Positions 17,767 through 27,238 of a DNA stretch of 64,000 bases are shown here, piece after piece. The position numbers were made by a program, and so were the translations under genes. The DNA is from DUOH01 sp036562625 (GTDB lineage: Bacteria; Bacillota; UBA4882; UBA10575). The stretch lies in contig DATCJV010000037.1 of assembly GCA_036562625.1 (NCBI GenBank), positions 3,891-67,890 on the forward strand, given 5' to 3'. Numbering within the stretch: position 1 is the stretch's first letter; every line of letters starts with the position of its first letter. The notes beneath the pieces are model-generated. The model did no database searches. It was given only the letters and a program-made list of their open reading frames with translations, and was not told where the DNA came from.

Positions 17767-18012
17767 ATGCCTACTTATGATTACAATTGTTCGTCTTGTG
17801 GGGATTTTGAGTATTTTCAAAAAATAACTGACGAACCCTTGAAGACGTGCCCCAAATGCGGCGGTGCGGTAAAACGGTTAATTAGCAAGAATGCTAATAT
17901 CATATTTAAGGGGCCGGGTTTCTATATCACCGACTCCCGGAAACCGGATTATCAGAACAAAGCCAAAGCAGAAGCCGGAGAGAACGACAAGAAGGAAACA
18001 AAAGCCTCATAG
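17767..18012 (+). CDS. FmdB-family zinc ribbon protein
   Basis: This 81-residue protein has the FmdB/CxxC-CxxC-SSSS pattern: MPTYDYNCSSCGDFEYFQK at the start, then TCPKCGGAVKRLIS, giving two Cys pairs for one zinc, and a hydrophobic FKGPGFYITD segment typical of the family. The tail is Lys/Glu/Ala-rich. Members are often annotated as regulatory, but the function is not established. GGAGG precedes the ATG and the gene is flanked by its own promoter and terminator. Confidence 0.9.
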   Translation: MPTYDYNCSSCGDFEYFQKITDEPLKTCPKCGGAVKRLISKNANIIFKGPGFYITDSRKPDYQNKAKAEAGENDKKETKAS

Positions 18013-18047
18013 AGGAAGAATTTAAACAAAAAAATTAAACAATCAAT

Positions 18048-18079
18048 AATAAAAGGTCACTGACCAGTGACCTTTTATT
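18048..18079 (+). terminator. intrinsic terminator after the FmdB-like gene
   Basis: AATAAAAGGTCACT (18048-18061) pairs perfectly with its complement at 18066-18079 around a GACC loop; the distal arm ends in TTTTATT. A TATAAT at 18084-18089 immediately downstream, with CTGACC inside the hairpin 18 bp before it, may be the argS promoter. Confidence 0.85.
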
Positions 18080-18215
18080 GGTGTATAATGGTATGTAGTA
18101 CGCGCCGTTTCTACGTAATAGTCATCTGTCAAGAACGCTTGGGAATACGGGGAACGGAAAATGGATATCTGCGCGAACAAGGGGCCAGAAGAGTTTTTCT
18201 AAGGAGATGTTTACT

Positions 18216-19895
18216 ATGAAGCAACCGGTCTTCCGCGAAGTACAAAACCGCATGAAAGAGGAGATACGGCAGGCTTGGGCAAAGGCCAACCAGGAAGGGC
18301 TGTTACCTGAACCCACTGGTGATATTGAGATCTTGCTGGAGATCCCCAAGGAAAGAGCACATGGTAATTTCGCCACAAATCTTGCATTTGTTTTGGCCAA
18401 ACCCGCCCGGCGCGCTCCGCGGGAAATCGCAACAATACTAGTTGATAAACTGGTCGATTCAGATCTGGTTGACCGGGCGGAAGTGGCCGGACCCGGATTC
18501 ATCAACTTTTTTCTGAAGCAATCTTGGTTGAACAGGGTACTCTCTGCACTGGTAGAGGCGCCGGAGGAATATGGCAGAGTGGATGACCTAGCCGGAAAAA
18601 AGATTCAGCTTGAATTTGTCAGCGCTAATCCGGTTGGACCAATGAATGTGGTAAATGCCAGAGCCGGGGCTTTGGGTGACAGTTTAGCCAGGCTTTTTAT
18701 GTTTTGCGGAGCGGAGGTCGCCAAGGAATACTACATCAATGACTACGGAATCCAGGTTTATACTTTGGGCCGCTCTATTGATGCCCGCTATCGGGAATTA
18801 TTAGGGCAAGAGGTTGCCTTCCCGGAAGATGGTTATCAAGGTGAGTATATTTATGACCTGGCCCGTGCTTTGATCGAGGAGAAAGGCCGCTCTTTACTGG
18901 AGATGACGGAGGAGAAACGGATCGAGGCCTGCCGAGACTGGGGGTATAAGAAGATACTCGCTTCCCAACAAAAGGATTTGGAGGATTATGGAATCATCTA
19001 TGATCAATGGTTTTCCGAGCGAAGTCTGCATGAGGCGGGCCGGGTGGATCAAGTTGTGGCTGAAATGAAGGAGAGGGGCCTGTTATATGAAGAGGAAGGG
19101 GCCGTTTGGTTTCGAACCACTGAATTTGGAGACGATAAAGACAGGGTAGTGAGAACGGCCGATGGCCGCACCACTTATTTTGTGGCAGATATCGCCTACC
19201 ATTTAAATAAATTTGCCCGGGGCTTTGATCATTTAATTAATATCTGGGGGCCGGATCATCATGGGTACATCCCCAGAATGAAAGCGGCCATGGCCGCCTT
19301 TGGCTTTAATCCGAACCGGCTGGAGGTTTTGATCGCCCAACAAATCAATCTGTTAAAAGAAGGAAAACCCTTTAAAATGTCTAAACGGCGTGGGGAGTTT
19401 ATCACCATGCGCGATCTCTTGGAGGAAGTGGGAAATGACGCTGCTCGTTGGTACTTCTTGATGCGCAGCCCTGACAGTCATCTGGATTTCGACTTGGAAC
19501 TGGCCAAAAAAGAGACAGCGGAAAACCCCGTTTTTTATGTGCAATACGCGTACGCCAGGATTTCCAGTATTTTTAGACAATTGGATGGGGAATTCACCCC
19601 GGATCCGGAGTTCATTGCCACTGTGGTCTGGGAAGATGATGAACAGGAGATCCTGGAGAAAGTGGCGGTCTTTCCGGAGGTGGTGAGCAGCGCTGCCCGG
19701 GAGCGGGAGCCGCACAGACTGACAAATTACCTTTTGGATCTGGCCACACTCTTTCATTCATATTATAATCGTAAACGGTTTTTAACAGAGGAGGAGCAGT
19801 TAACCAAAGCCCGACTTTTGCTGGCCTATGCCGTACAGAACGTTGTCCGGAATGGGCTGGGTTTATTGGGGATATCCGCTCCGGAACAAATGTAG
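18216..19895 (+). CDS. argS: Arginyl-tRNA synthetase
   Basis: ArgRS charges tRNA-Arg. The 559-residue class I enzyme has the N-terminal Add1 domain (EIPKERAHGNFATNLAF), the conserved VSANPVGPMNVVNARAG segment, EYYINDYGIQ, IWGPDHHGYIPR, the KMSKRRGEFIT signature and a C-terminal anticodon-binding helical domain. The HIGH box, normally HxGH or close to it, reads NVVN here, while the KMSK loop is intact. AAGGAG touches an upstream ATG at 18207, so the ATG at 18216 with nine-base spacing was chosen. The DUF624-like gene follows after 11 bp and is probably co-transcribed. Confidence 0.95.
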   Translation: MKQPVFREVQNRMKEEIRQAWAKANQEGLLPEPTGDIEILLEIPKERAHGNFATNLAFVLAKPARRAPREIATILVDKLVDSDLVDRAEVAGPGFINFFLKQSWLNRVLSALVEAPEEYGRVDDLAGKKIQLEFVSANPVGPMNVVNARAGALGDSLARLFMFCGAEVAKEYYINDYGIQVYTLGRSIDARYRELLGQEVAFPEDGYQGEYIYDLARALIEEKGRSLLEMTEEKRIEACRDWGYKKILASQQKDLEDYGIIYDQWFSERSLHEAGRVDQVVAEMKERGLLYEEEGAVWFRTTEFGDDKDRVVRTADGRTTYFVADIAYHLNKFARGFDHLINIWGPDHHGYIPRMKAAMAAFGFNPNRLEVLIAQQINLLKEGKPFKMSKRRGEFITMRDLLEEVGNDAARWYFLMRSPDSHLDFDLELAKKETAENPVFYVQYAYARISSIFRQLDGEFTPDPEFIATVVWEDDEQEILEKVAVFPEVVSSAAREREPHRLTNYLLDLATLFHSYYNRKRFLTEEEQLTKARLLLAYAVQNVVRNGLGLLGISAPEQM

Positions 19896-19906
19896 GGAGG
19901 CTAATA

Positions 19907-20692
19907 ATGGGGTATGAACAGACTTATTCCCGGAATCCTTGGCAGATCATCAAGAAAACAGCAGTTGATCTATACAACCATATGACTTATACAGCGGTAA
20001 TGAGTGTACTCTGGCTAATTACAATGCTGCCGGTTGGGTTCATTGGCCTTTTATTCCTGACCGAAGTTGGAAACAATCCGATAGGCGTGTTATTACAGTT
20101 AGTTCCGATCGCAGCTCTCTATGGCGCCTTCATTCTTGGTCCGGTACACTGTGGCCTGTATTACTTGGCCGGAGAGATCATTGAGGATGTAGCCCGGCTG
20201 GGAAGCTTGTGGGAAGGATTACGGCAAAAGTATGCCTTGGCGGCCAAGGTGTATGCCATATATTCATTTATCTTACTCTTTACCATAGCCGACTTTTACA
20301 TTGCTTTCTTTTTCTTCTCTGCGCTTTCCATGAAGATTATCGGGATTATCCTCTTTTATATGCTGCTTTTTCTGCTGATGATCGGAATTTACCTCCCCGG
20401 CTTTGTTGTGCGGCAAAACAACACAGTGAGTAAAGTTTTTAAGAAGGCCGTCTTCGTTGTCCTGGACAATACGATTTTAACCCTGGTAATGGGAGCGATT
20501 TATTTACTGTTTCCTGTTTTAGCGTGCTTTATAAAGTTTCTCTTCCCTTTACTGATGTTTGGATATGGCGGATTTCTGCAATTTGCCGGAGTGAGAACTT
20601 TCTTTGGTATCCTCGATAAATATCCGGATCCGGTGAGCCCAGAGACCAACCTGCCGGAAGAGGACGGGCAGGAGTATTTGTCAGACCAGTAA
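19907..20692 (+). CDS. DUF624 (YesL-like) integral membrane protein
   Basis: The 261-residue protein has about five to six hydrophobic segments (around residues 30-50, 65-95, 115-160, 185-225) and a hydrophilic acidic C terminus. The pattern of an N-terminal FxxI-KxxxxL-NHMTY stretch and the GPVHCGLYYL segment resembles DUF624/YesL membrane proteins, whose function is unknown and which are often near carbohydrate genes. GGAGG precedes the ATG. It lies 11 bp after argS and upstream of pyrG. Confidence 0.75.
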   Translation: MGYEQTYSRNPWQIIKKTAVDLYNHMTYTAVMSVLWLITMLPVGFIGLLFLTEVGNNPIGVLLQLVPIAALYGAFILGPVHCGLYYLAGEIIEDVARLGSLWEGLRQKYALAAKVYAIYSFILLFTIADFYIAFFFFSALSMKIIGIILFYMLLFLLMIGIYLPGFVVRQNNTVSKVFKKAVFVVLDNTILTLVMGAIYLLFPVLACFIKFLFPLLMFGYGGFLQFAGVRTFFGILDKYPDPVSPETNLPEEDGQEYLSDQ

Positions 20693-20782
20693 TGGGGGTT
20701 TACATTTATAGGTGAGTTATACTATCGCCCGACGAAATGATCTGAATAAAATCTTATCTATTTTGTGGTGGGAGGGAATATA

Positions 20783-22393
20783 TTGGCCAAATATATCTTT
20801 GTTACCGGAGGTGTGGTTTCGTCACTAGGGAAAGGAATTACCGCCGCTTCATTGGGACGACTCTTAAAAAGTCGCGGGGTAAAAGTATCAATTTTGAAAT
20901 TGGATCCATACATTAATGTAGATCCGGGAACCATGAGCCCTTATCAACATGGAGAGGTATTTGTCACGGACGACGGCGCCGAAACCGATTTGGATTTGGG
21001 ACATTATGAACGATTCATCGATGAAAAACTGACCAAGAATAACAATGTAACTACAGGGAAAATTTACTGGTCGGTAATTTCCAAGGAGAGACGGGGCGAT
21101 TATCTCGGTGGAACGGTTCAGGTTATTCCTCATATCACCAATGAGATCAAAGAGCGAATTATCAGAGTGGCCCGGGAGACCCAAGCGGATGTGGTCATTA
21201 CGGAAGTAGGCGGAACGGTCGGTGATATAGAAAGCCTCCCTTTTTTGGAAGCAATCAGACAGTTCAAGACGGATGTAGGCCGGGAGGATGTGTTATATAT
21301 TCATGTCACTCTGGTTCCTTATATCTCCGCTTCCTCCGAATTGAAGACCAAACCCACCCAGCATAGTGTCAAAGAATTAAGGGGGATTGGAATTCAACCC
21401 GACATCATAGTCTGCCGCTCCGAACAGCCAATCTCTGATGAGTTGAAGGCGAAGATTGCCCTCTTTTGTGATATAGACCGGAAGGCCGTCATCTCCAATC
21501 AGGATGTTGACTCCATCTATGAGGTTCCTCTCTGCTTGGAGAAGGCCGGCTTGGATGAGATTATCATTAAAAAGCTCAACCTGTCCTGCGGTGAAAGGGA
21601 TTTAGCCGAGTGGCGGGAGTTTGTGGAGAAGAGTAAAAATCCTAAGACCAGCACCACTATTGCTATTGTAGGAAAGTATGTCGCTCTACCCGATGCCTAC
21701 TTAAGTGTAGCTGAGGCTCTACGTCATGCCGGTGTGGCCTTACAGTCCGCGATTGATATTAAGTGGGTGGACTCGGAGAAGATTGAGCAGGAAGGCGCGG
21801 ACAAGTACTTGGCGGAGGTCAATGGGATTTTGGTGCCCGGTGGGTTTGGTAGCAGGGGAGTGCAAGGGAAGCTACTGGCTGTTCAGTATGCCCGGGAGAG
21901 GGGTGTGCCATATTTTGGGATTTGTCTGGGCATGCAGTGCGCAGTCATTGATTGCGCTCGTAATCTCTGTGGGATGAAAGAAGCAAACTCCACAGAGTTT
22001 AACCCGGATACACCTTATCCGGTGATTGATCTTCTCCCGGAACAAAAGGAAGTCTCCGACCTGGGGGGTACGATGAGGTTGGGACTGGACCCCGTCAGCC
22101 TGGTGGAAGGAACAAAAGCGTATAACGCTTATGGGCAGGAACTAATCTATGAACGGCACCGCCACCGGTACGAGGTAAATAATGAATATTTGGAACGGTT
22201 GAAAGAAGGCGGTCTGGTCATCAGTGGGGTGCTTCCTGACCGTAATTTGGTAGAGGTCGTGGAACTTCCTAATCATCCGTGGTTTGTGGCCACTCAATTC
22301 CATCCGGAGTTTAAGTCCAGGCCGCATAGTCCCCAACCCTTGTTCCGGGGTTTTGTTGCGGCCAGTCTGGAATATGGGAAAAATAGAAAATAA
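20783..22393 (+). CDS. pyrG: CTP synthase
   Basis: PyrG converts UTP to CTP using glutamine or ammonia. The 536-residue protein starts AKYIFVTGGVVSSLGKG with the synthetase P-loop, continues with DPYINVDPGTMSPYQHGEVF, and ends in a class I glutamine amidotransferase domain with GFGSRG, FGICLGMQ (catalytic Cys) and the ATQFHPE His-x-Glu. The start TTG at 20783 follows GGGAGGG by six bases and matches the family N terminus; an upstream GTG in frame lies before the ribosome site. A terminator follows the stop. Confidence 0.97.
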   Translation: MAKYIFVTGGVVSSLGKGITAASLGRLLKSRGVKVSILKLDPYINVDPGTMSPYQHGEVFVTDDGAETDLDLGHYERFIDEKLTKNNNVTTGKIYWSVISKERRGDYLGGTVQVIPHITNEIKERIIRVARETQADVVITEVGGTVGDIESLPFLEAIRQFKTDVGREDVLYIHVTLVPYISASSELKTKPTQHSVKELRGIGIQPDIIVCRSEQPISDELKAKIALFCDIDRKAVISNQDVDSIYEVPLCLEKAGLDEIIIKKLNLSCGERDLAEWREFVEKSKNPKTSTTIAIVGKYVALPDAYLSVAEALRHAGVALQSAIDIKWVDSEKIEQEGADKYLAEVNGILVPGGFGSRGVQGKLLAVQYARERGVPYFGICLGMQCAVIDCARNLCGMKEANSTEFNPDTPYPVIDLLPEQKEVSDLGGTMRLGLDPVSLVEGTKAYNAYGQELIYERHRHRYEVNNEYLERLKEGGLVISGVLPDRNLVEVVELPNHPWFVATQFHPEFKSRPHSPQPLFRGFVAASLEYGKNRK

Positions 22394-22402
22394 GAGAAGT
22401 TG

Positions 22403-22435
22403 AGAGCCTGAATAAAAGTTCAGGCTTTTCTTTTT
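22403..22435 (+). terminator. intrinsic terminator of pyrG
   Basis: AGCCTGAA (22405-22412) and TTCAGGCT (22419-22426) enclose TAAAAG; the distal side runs into TTTTCTTTTT. Confidence 0.9.
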
Positions 22436-22525
22436 CAGCCAGGAGATTAGTGGAAACTCATTTCCGGCAGGAAATGCCAGGCTAATTGAGAATTTTTAAA
22501 GGAGGAGAAATTTGGGGGTGTTGCT

Positions 22526-23374
22526 TTGATTATAGAAAGATTAAGGCAAAAATATGCCCAAAACAAAGCAGAGTACAGGCGAAAGGTTGCTCAGGTTATC
22601 GGGTGGATTGTGCTTGTTTTGGCCAGTCCTGTTTTCATGCTCATCGATGCGGTACGGCCCAGTAGTTCCCGGAAGATTCTCCTCGCTTATTTGTGGTTTA
22701 TGGTTATTTTTCTCTGCTTAACAGCTGTCTGTTATTGGAGTAACGATAGAACCATCTCCAGGCTTCAAAGCTTATTGGGACGCTTCTTCTATCCTCAGGA
22801 AGTAGTGGCAGCCTTGAATAAAGACACTGCCGAATTGGTAAATCGGTATTCCGTGATGTTTAACATAAATCCCCAGTTGATTAACGCCATTATTCAAGTA
22901 GAAAGCAACAATAATCCAAAAGCCCGTTCTCCCAAGGGCGCTGCCGGTTTAATGCAGATTATGCCGGCGGTTTGGCGGCAATACAATCCAAATTCTCGGT
23001 GCGATGGCAGGCATCTGCCAGACAAGGTTGATCATGGAACAGATTGTATTTACAATGTAGAAGCTAATATCAGAACAGGGGTGCGTCATCTACGCTTTCT
23101 CATCGATTATTTCCACGGGGAGATTGGAATGGCGATTGAAGCGTATAATGCTGGCTTAGTCAATGTTGATCTCGATAGAAACAGGCCGAAATTCAAAGAA
23201 ACCAGAGATTATTTACATAGAATCGCCACAGTAATGACGCCAGCCACCACTCCCAGTATAACCAGAAAGCTTTCCATGGTAATGCGCTCAAAAGTTTTGG
23301 TCCGAAGAATGCTGATTATTTCGCAAATGCTATGGGGGATCCTGATCTTCTGGCTGTTCAAGCGGGTTATATAA
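22526..23374 (+). CDS. Membrane-anchored lytic transglycosylase (SLT domain)
   Basis: The 282-residue protein has two N-terminal hydrophobic segments (about residues 22-42 and 50-72), an SLT/lysozyme-like domain and a C-terminal hydrophobic helix (about 255-280). The SLT core is clear: NPQLINAIIQVESNNNPKA with the catalytic Glu, GAAGLMQIMP, and AIEAYNAG. It would cleave the peptidoglycan glycan strand, leaving anhydro-MurNAc. The TTG start at 22526 follows a GGGGGTG site. It lies upstream of yabQ and divIC, pointing to envelope or cortex remodelling. Confidence 0.9.
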   Translation: MIIERLRQKYAQNKAEYRRKVAQVIGWIVLVLASPVFMLIDAVRPSSSRKILLAYLWFMVIFLCLTAVCYWSNDRTISRLQSLLGRFFYPQEVVAALNKDTAELVNRYSVMFNINPQLINAIIQVESNNNPKARSPKGAAGLMQIMPAVWRQYNPNSRCDGRHLPDKVDHGTDCIYNVEANIRTGVRHLRFLIDYFHGEIGMAIEAYNAGLVNVDLDRNRPKFKETRDYLHRIATVMTPATTPSITRKLSMVMRSKVLVRRMLIISQMLWGILIFWLFKRVI

Positions 23375-23466
23375 TTTTCCCTATCAAAGCATAAATTAAT
23401 ATTTAACCGGAATAGATGTGGTAGGGAAGCGTGCTAACTTCTGTATACAGAAGGAGGGGGAGACTG

Positions 23467-23769
23467 GTGGAGTTTATTGACTGGCAACTAAGCTCGATGT
23501 CCATTTTGTTTATAACTGGTGTATTCTGGGGTTTACTTTTTGATCTACATAATTATGCCAAGACAAAAAGTAGCCGGGTAAAAAAGGCCGGTGGGATCAG
23601 GGATTTTTTCTTCTGGGTGTGCTCCTTTTTTCTTATCGCGCCTCTGATCTTCGTCGCCAACTGGCTCGAACTCCGGCTATATGTCTGGTTTAGTATAGGA
23701 ATGGGGCTTATTGCTTATTACTATTTGTTTCATCCATCGTTGGTATCGGTGTTTAGGTATAAAGGATAA
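23467..23769 (+). CDS. yabQ: YabQ-like spore cortex membrane protein
   Basis: The 100-residue product has three to four hydrophobic segments, the characteristic FITGVFWGLLFDL start, KKAGGIRDFFFWV linker and a YYLFHP end, matching YabQ, a mother-cell membrane protein needed for spore cortex formation in B. subtilis. The GTG at 23467, six bases after AGGAGGGGG, was taken as the start instead of an upstream in-frame codon before that site. It is followed by divIC as in Bacillus, but its usual upstream partner yabP lies 27 kb away. Confidence 0.85.
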   Translation: MEFIDWQLSSMSILFITGVFWGLLFDLHNYAKTKSSRVKKAGGIRDFFFWVCSFFLIAPLIFVANWLELRLYVWFSIGMGLIAYYYLFHPSLVSVFRYKG

Positions 23770-23907
23770 AGTATATTCCAATTACCGTACTGTCAATTGG
23801 CAGGAAAGAGTAGAGAACCAGCGAAGTATAATACGATTCTCAATAAAAACACCAAGATGTTCCAGGTGGAATAAGACCGAGGTCAACTGGGAAAGGGGAG
23901 GCTAATC

Positions 23908-24288
23908 ATGGGACGGAGACCCCAATACCACCGGGCAAAATTTTTTGAGCAGACGCCGGACAGGCCAAACCCGCAGGTTAGAATAAAGAAACGATACCAC
24001 CTGCGTCTCTTCGGCTATAGAATCAGGGTATTGTCTCTAGTATTACTCATCATTTTCTGCTCCGTCCTCTATCATATCATAGTCGGGCTTCATGGTTTGG
24101 TTGTGAATTACCTCAAGTTGGCGGAGAGTGAAAAGGCCATCGAAGAAAGAATCAGAATGAAACAGGCTTTGGAGTTGGAGAAGGAACTTTGGAAGACTGA
24201 TGAGTTTTTGGAGGAAGAAGCCAGAAAGCTGGGCTTGATCAAACCGGGAGAGCTTTTTTCTTCTAAAACCGGTACCAATGAAGAGTAG
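23908..24288 (+). CDS. divIC: DivIC/FtsB-like septum formation initiator
   Basis: The 126-residue protein has a basic cytoplasmic N terminus (about 1-40), one membrane helix (about 42-62), an extracytoplasmic coiled-coil segment (LAESEKAIEERIRMKQALEL) and the family ending EEARKLGLIKPGE. DivIC/FtsB works with FtsL and DivIB/FtsQ to activate septal wall synthesis. The EEEARKLGLIKPGE motif is diagnostic. GGGGAGG precedes the ATG. It lies between yabQ and tex, a Firmicutes arrangement. Confidence 0.9.
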   Translation: MGRRPQYHRAKFFEQTPDRPNPQVRIKKRYHLRLFGYRIRVLSLVLLIIFCSVLYHIIVGLHGLVVNYLKLAESEKAIEERIRMKQALELEKELWKTDEFLEEEARKLGLIKPGELFSSKTGTNEE

Positions 24289-24328
24289 ATTTGCTTCTGT
24301 TTTACCCAAGCATTAAGGAGGAACAGGT

Positions 24329-26512
24329 TTGGATATAATCAAGGAATTGGCGAGAGAATTAGGATTGTCCGTGATACAAGTAAGCAGAACTGTAGAATTA
24401 CTGGAGCAAGGTAACACCTTGCCTTTTATTGCAAGGTACAGGAAGGAAGTAACCGGAGGTCTTGACGACGAACAACTTAAAAGGCTGGAGGAACGCTTAA
24501 ATTATCTGCGTAATCTTCAGGATAGAAAAGAAGAGGTTCTCCGCCTCATTGATGAACAGGGAAAGCTCACAGAAGATTTGGCAAAACAGATAAAGGAAGC
24601 CACCAAACTGCAAGAGGTCGAAGAATACTATCGGCCTTTCCGGCCAAAACGGCGGACGCGGGCTACGATTGCCAGAGAAAATGGGTTAGCGCCGTTGGCG
24701 GCTTTAATCAAAGAGGAAAGTATTACCGAGGGTAGCCTGGAGCAGATTGCCGGGGAGTATGTACGCCCCGATGTACAGGTGAATACAGTGGAAGAGGCTC
24801 TGGCCGGCGCCATGGATATAGTGGCTGAAGAAATTTCTGATGATCATAATCTTCGACGGATCGTACGGGAGTTCATTTGGGAGGAAGCGCTGATCGCCTC
24901 CGAATTTAAAGAAGGTTCTCCTTCGGATGCGGCGGCGGACGCCAAAGAGGGCGCTGTTTACCGGCAATATCACCACTATACGGAGGCAGTAAAGAAGATT
25001 CCTCCCCATAGAATTCTCGCCATAAATCGTGGGGAAAAAGAAGGTTATCTCAAAGTAGAATTACAACTGGATAAAACAGCGCTCATATCCAAACTGGAAA
25101 GACTGGTGGTAAAAAATACGGCCTCCATTTTTACGGAGTATCTGCGTAAAGCGGTGGAAGATGCCTTTTCTCGTCTGATCTGGCCAAGTATAGAGCGGGA
25201 AATCAGGGCAAGTCTGACCGAAAAAGCAGAAGAACAGGCTATTAAAGTGTTTGCCATGAATCTGCGACAGCTTTTACTGCAACCACCGGTCCGGGGAAAA
25301 AGGGTGATGGGTATTGACCCCGGATTTCGGACAGGATGTAAGGTGGCGGTGGTAGACGAGATTGGTAGAGTAATGGCTACGGAGACCATCTACCCACACC
25401 CGCCGGTCAATAAAACCAATGAAGCCAGGCAGACGGTGACCGCTATGATTCATGATTATCAAGTGGAGTTGGTGGCGATTGGGAACGGAACGGCCAGCCG
25501 GGAAACGGAGGAGTTCATCGCCGACCTATTGCCACAATGCGGCCGGGAGGTATATTACTGTTTAGTGAGTGAAGCCGGAGCCTCTGTTTACTCTGCTTCC
25601 AAATTGGCCCGGGAGGAACTTCCCGATTTGGATGTATCCATGCGTGGGACTATTTCCATCGCCCGCCGGCTACAGGACCCCTTGGCTGAACTGGTTAAGA
25701 TTGAACCCAAATCGATTGGTGTAGGTCAATACCAGCATGATGTCAACCAAAAGGAACTGGGCGATACCTTGCAGTGGGTAGTAGAATCCTGCGTCAATTT
25801 TGTGGGAGTAGACTTGAATACGGCCTCGCCGGCTCTTCTTCAGAATGTGGCCGGCATTGGACCATCTCTAGCCAAGGCGATTGTGGAGTACAGAGAAGCC
25901 AACGGCGCCTTTAAAAAGAGGGAAGAATTATTAAAAGTAAAGAGGCTGGGGAAGAAAGCTTTTGTCCAAGCAGCCGGATTTCTAAGATTGCCGGATGGGG
26001 AGAATCCCTTGGAGAACACCGGGATCCATCCGGAATCGTATCAAGCGGCGGAAAAATTACTTGCTTCCTTTGGATTCAGCAAGGAGGATCTGAGGGATGG
26101 CGCCCGTCTGGGAGCGTTGAGAGAGAGGTTACAGAAGATAAATCTGGAAGTCACCGCTGAAAAATTAGGTGTAGGAGTTCCCACTTTAAAGGATATTGTC
26201 GAAGCTTTGGCTAAACCCGGGCGTGACCCGCGCGAAGAGATGCCAAAGCCGCTCTTTAGGAAAGACGTGAAGACTTTGGCAGATCTGCGTCCGGGAATGG
26301 CACTGACCGGGGAAGTTAGAAACGTAGTTGATTTTGGCGTCTTCGTTGATATTGGCGTCAAAGAAGACGGGCTTGTTCATATTTCGGAATTGAGTGAGAG
26401 GTACGTCAAACACCCGTTGGAGGTGGTATCCGTAGGGCAGACGGTTAACGTCAGGGTGCTCAAGGTTGATCTGGAGAGTAAACGGATCTCACTTTCCATG
26501 AAAGGTGTTTGA
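24329..26512 (+). CDS. tex: Tex-like RNA-binding transcription accessory protein
   Basis: The 727-residue protein has the Tex domain order: helical N-terminal domain, YqgF/RNase H-like domain (MGIDPGFRTGCKVAVVDE, near residue 328), paired helix-hairpin-helix domains (LQNVAGIGPSLAKAIVEYR and LKVKRLGKKAFVQAAGF) and a C-terminal S1 domain (LTGEVRNVVDFGVFVDIG, about 645-722). Tex binds RNA and influences transcription and RNA turnover. The TTG start follows AGGAGG. It sits between divIC and yabR. Confidence 0.96.
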   Translation: MDIIKELARELGLSVIQVSRTVELLEQGNTLPFIARYRKEVTGGLDDEQLKRLEERLNYLRNLQDRKEEVLRLIDEQGKLTEDLAKQIKEATKLQEVEEYYRPFRPKRRTRATIARENGLAPLAALIKEESITEGSLEQIAGEYVRPDVQVNTVEEALAGAMDIVAEEISDDHNLRRIVREFIWEEALIASEFKEGSPSDAAADAKEGAVYRQYHHYTEAVKKIPPHRILAINRGEKEGYLKVELQLDKTALISKLERLVVKNTASIFTEYLRKAVEDAFSRLIWPSIEREIRASLTEKAEEQAIKVFAMNLRQLLLQPPVRGKRVMGIDPGFRTGCKVAVVDEIGRVMATETIYPHPPVNKTNEARQTVTAMIHDYQVELVAIGNGTASRETEEFIADLLPQCGREVYYCLVSEAGASVYSASKLAREELPDLDVSMRGTISIARRLQDPLAELVKIEPKSIGVGQYQHDVNQKELGDTLQWVVESCVNFVGVDLNTASPALLQNVAGIGPSLAKAIVEYREANGAFKKREELLKVKRLGKKAFVQAAGFLRLPDGENPLENTGIHPESYQAAEKLLASFGFSKEDLRDGARLGALRERLQKINLEVTAEKLGVGVPTLKDIVEALAKPGRDPREEMPKPLFRKDVKTLADLRPGMALTGEVRNVVDFGVFVDIGVKEDGLVHISELSERYVKHPLEVVSVGQTVNVRVLKVDLESKRISLSMKGV

Positions 26513-26547
26513 GAGGGCAGGAATAATTAGTTTTTGTTTTGCACTGC

Positions 26548-26577
26548 TTGACAACACATTTTTGACTAGGATATAAT
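26548..26577 (+). promoter_or_regulatory. sigma-A promoter of yabR
   Basis: TTGACA at 26548-26553 and TATAAT at 26572-26577 are exact consensus with an 18-bp spacer, giving an untranslated leader of about 90 bases that contains a small TCCCG/CGGGA hairpin followed by CTTTTTC. Confidence 0.85.
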
Positions 26578-26673
26578 ATGATATATTAAGCTTAGTTAAG
26601 AGAGTTATATCTCCCGTTTGTTCGGGAAACTTTTTCTGGGCAGCCGAATACAAAGAGGAGGAAGAGGCGTAGG

Positions 26674-27048
26674 ATGTCTTTTTCTGTGGGCCAGATTGTG
26701 GACGGAAAGGTAACGGGGATAACGAATTTTGGCGCATTCATTGAGCTCTCCCCTGGGATTACTGGATTGGTCCATATTTCTGAAGTTGCTGATGTCTATG
26801 TCAAAGATATCAAAGAGTTTTTGAAGGTAAGCGATGTTGTAAAGGTTAAGATTCTATCTATGCAAGAAGGAAAAATCGGGCTATCGATCCGGCAGGCCCA
26901 ACCAAGGCCCAAACAAAGTCGTCAATCATTTGAAGACAAACTATCCAAATTTTTGAAGGATTCTGAGGAGAGGCAGTCGGAGTTAAAGAAGAGTTTAGAT
27001 TCTAAACGGGGCGGTAGAGGCAGAGGACGGATTTCAAATTTTTTATAG
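26674..27048 (+). CDS. yabR: YabR-like S1 RNA-binding protein (general stress protein 13 family)
   Basis: The 124-residue product is one S1 domain (VGQIVDGKVTGITNFGAFIE through KVKILSMQEGKIGLSI, residues 4-75) plus a basic, Arg/Gly-rich tail. It matches B. subtilis YabR/GSP13, a ribosome-associated S1 protein. It has its own consensus promoter after tex. GGAGGAAGAGG precedes the ATG. In B. subtilis yabR also follows divIC and is followed by a tRNA-Met gene, as here. Confidence 0.9.
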   Translation: MSFSVGQIVDGKVTGITNFGAFIELSPGITGLVHISEVADVYVKDIKEFLKVSDVVKVKILSMQEGKIGLSIRQAQPRPKQSRQSFEDKLSKFLKDSEERQSELKKSLDSKRGGRGRGRISNFL

Positions 27049-27191
27049 AAGAAAACGGCCTATTGGCCGCTCTTCGGATCCGGTCTCTATCTTCGCCTTG
27101 TATAGAAAACCCGGCTAAATGAAGTGTTCTCTCTTCAGGAGGGCTCGTCCGATCCATGGTATAATTGGGAATAGATTTTTAGAGAAACTTC

Positions 27192-27220
27192 TTGATTACA
27201 ATCGTATGATGTATTATAAT
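27192..27220 (+). promoter_or_regulatory. sigma-A promoter of the tRNA-Met/tRNA-Lys pair
   Basis: TTGATT at 27192-27197 and TATAAT at 27215-27220 are spaced 17 bp, 18 bp upstream of the mature tRNA-Met end. Confidence 0.75.
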
Positions 27221-27238
27221 ATAATATGCCGTTGTTTT

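Noticed and set aside
27056..27069. CGGCC-TATT-GGCCG hairpin after yabR
   Set aside because: Only five pairs and no T run; too weak to call a terminator.
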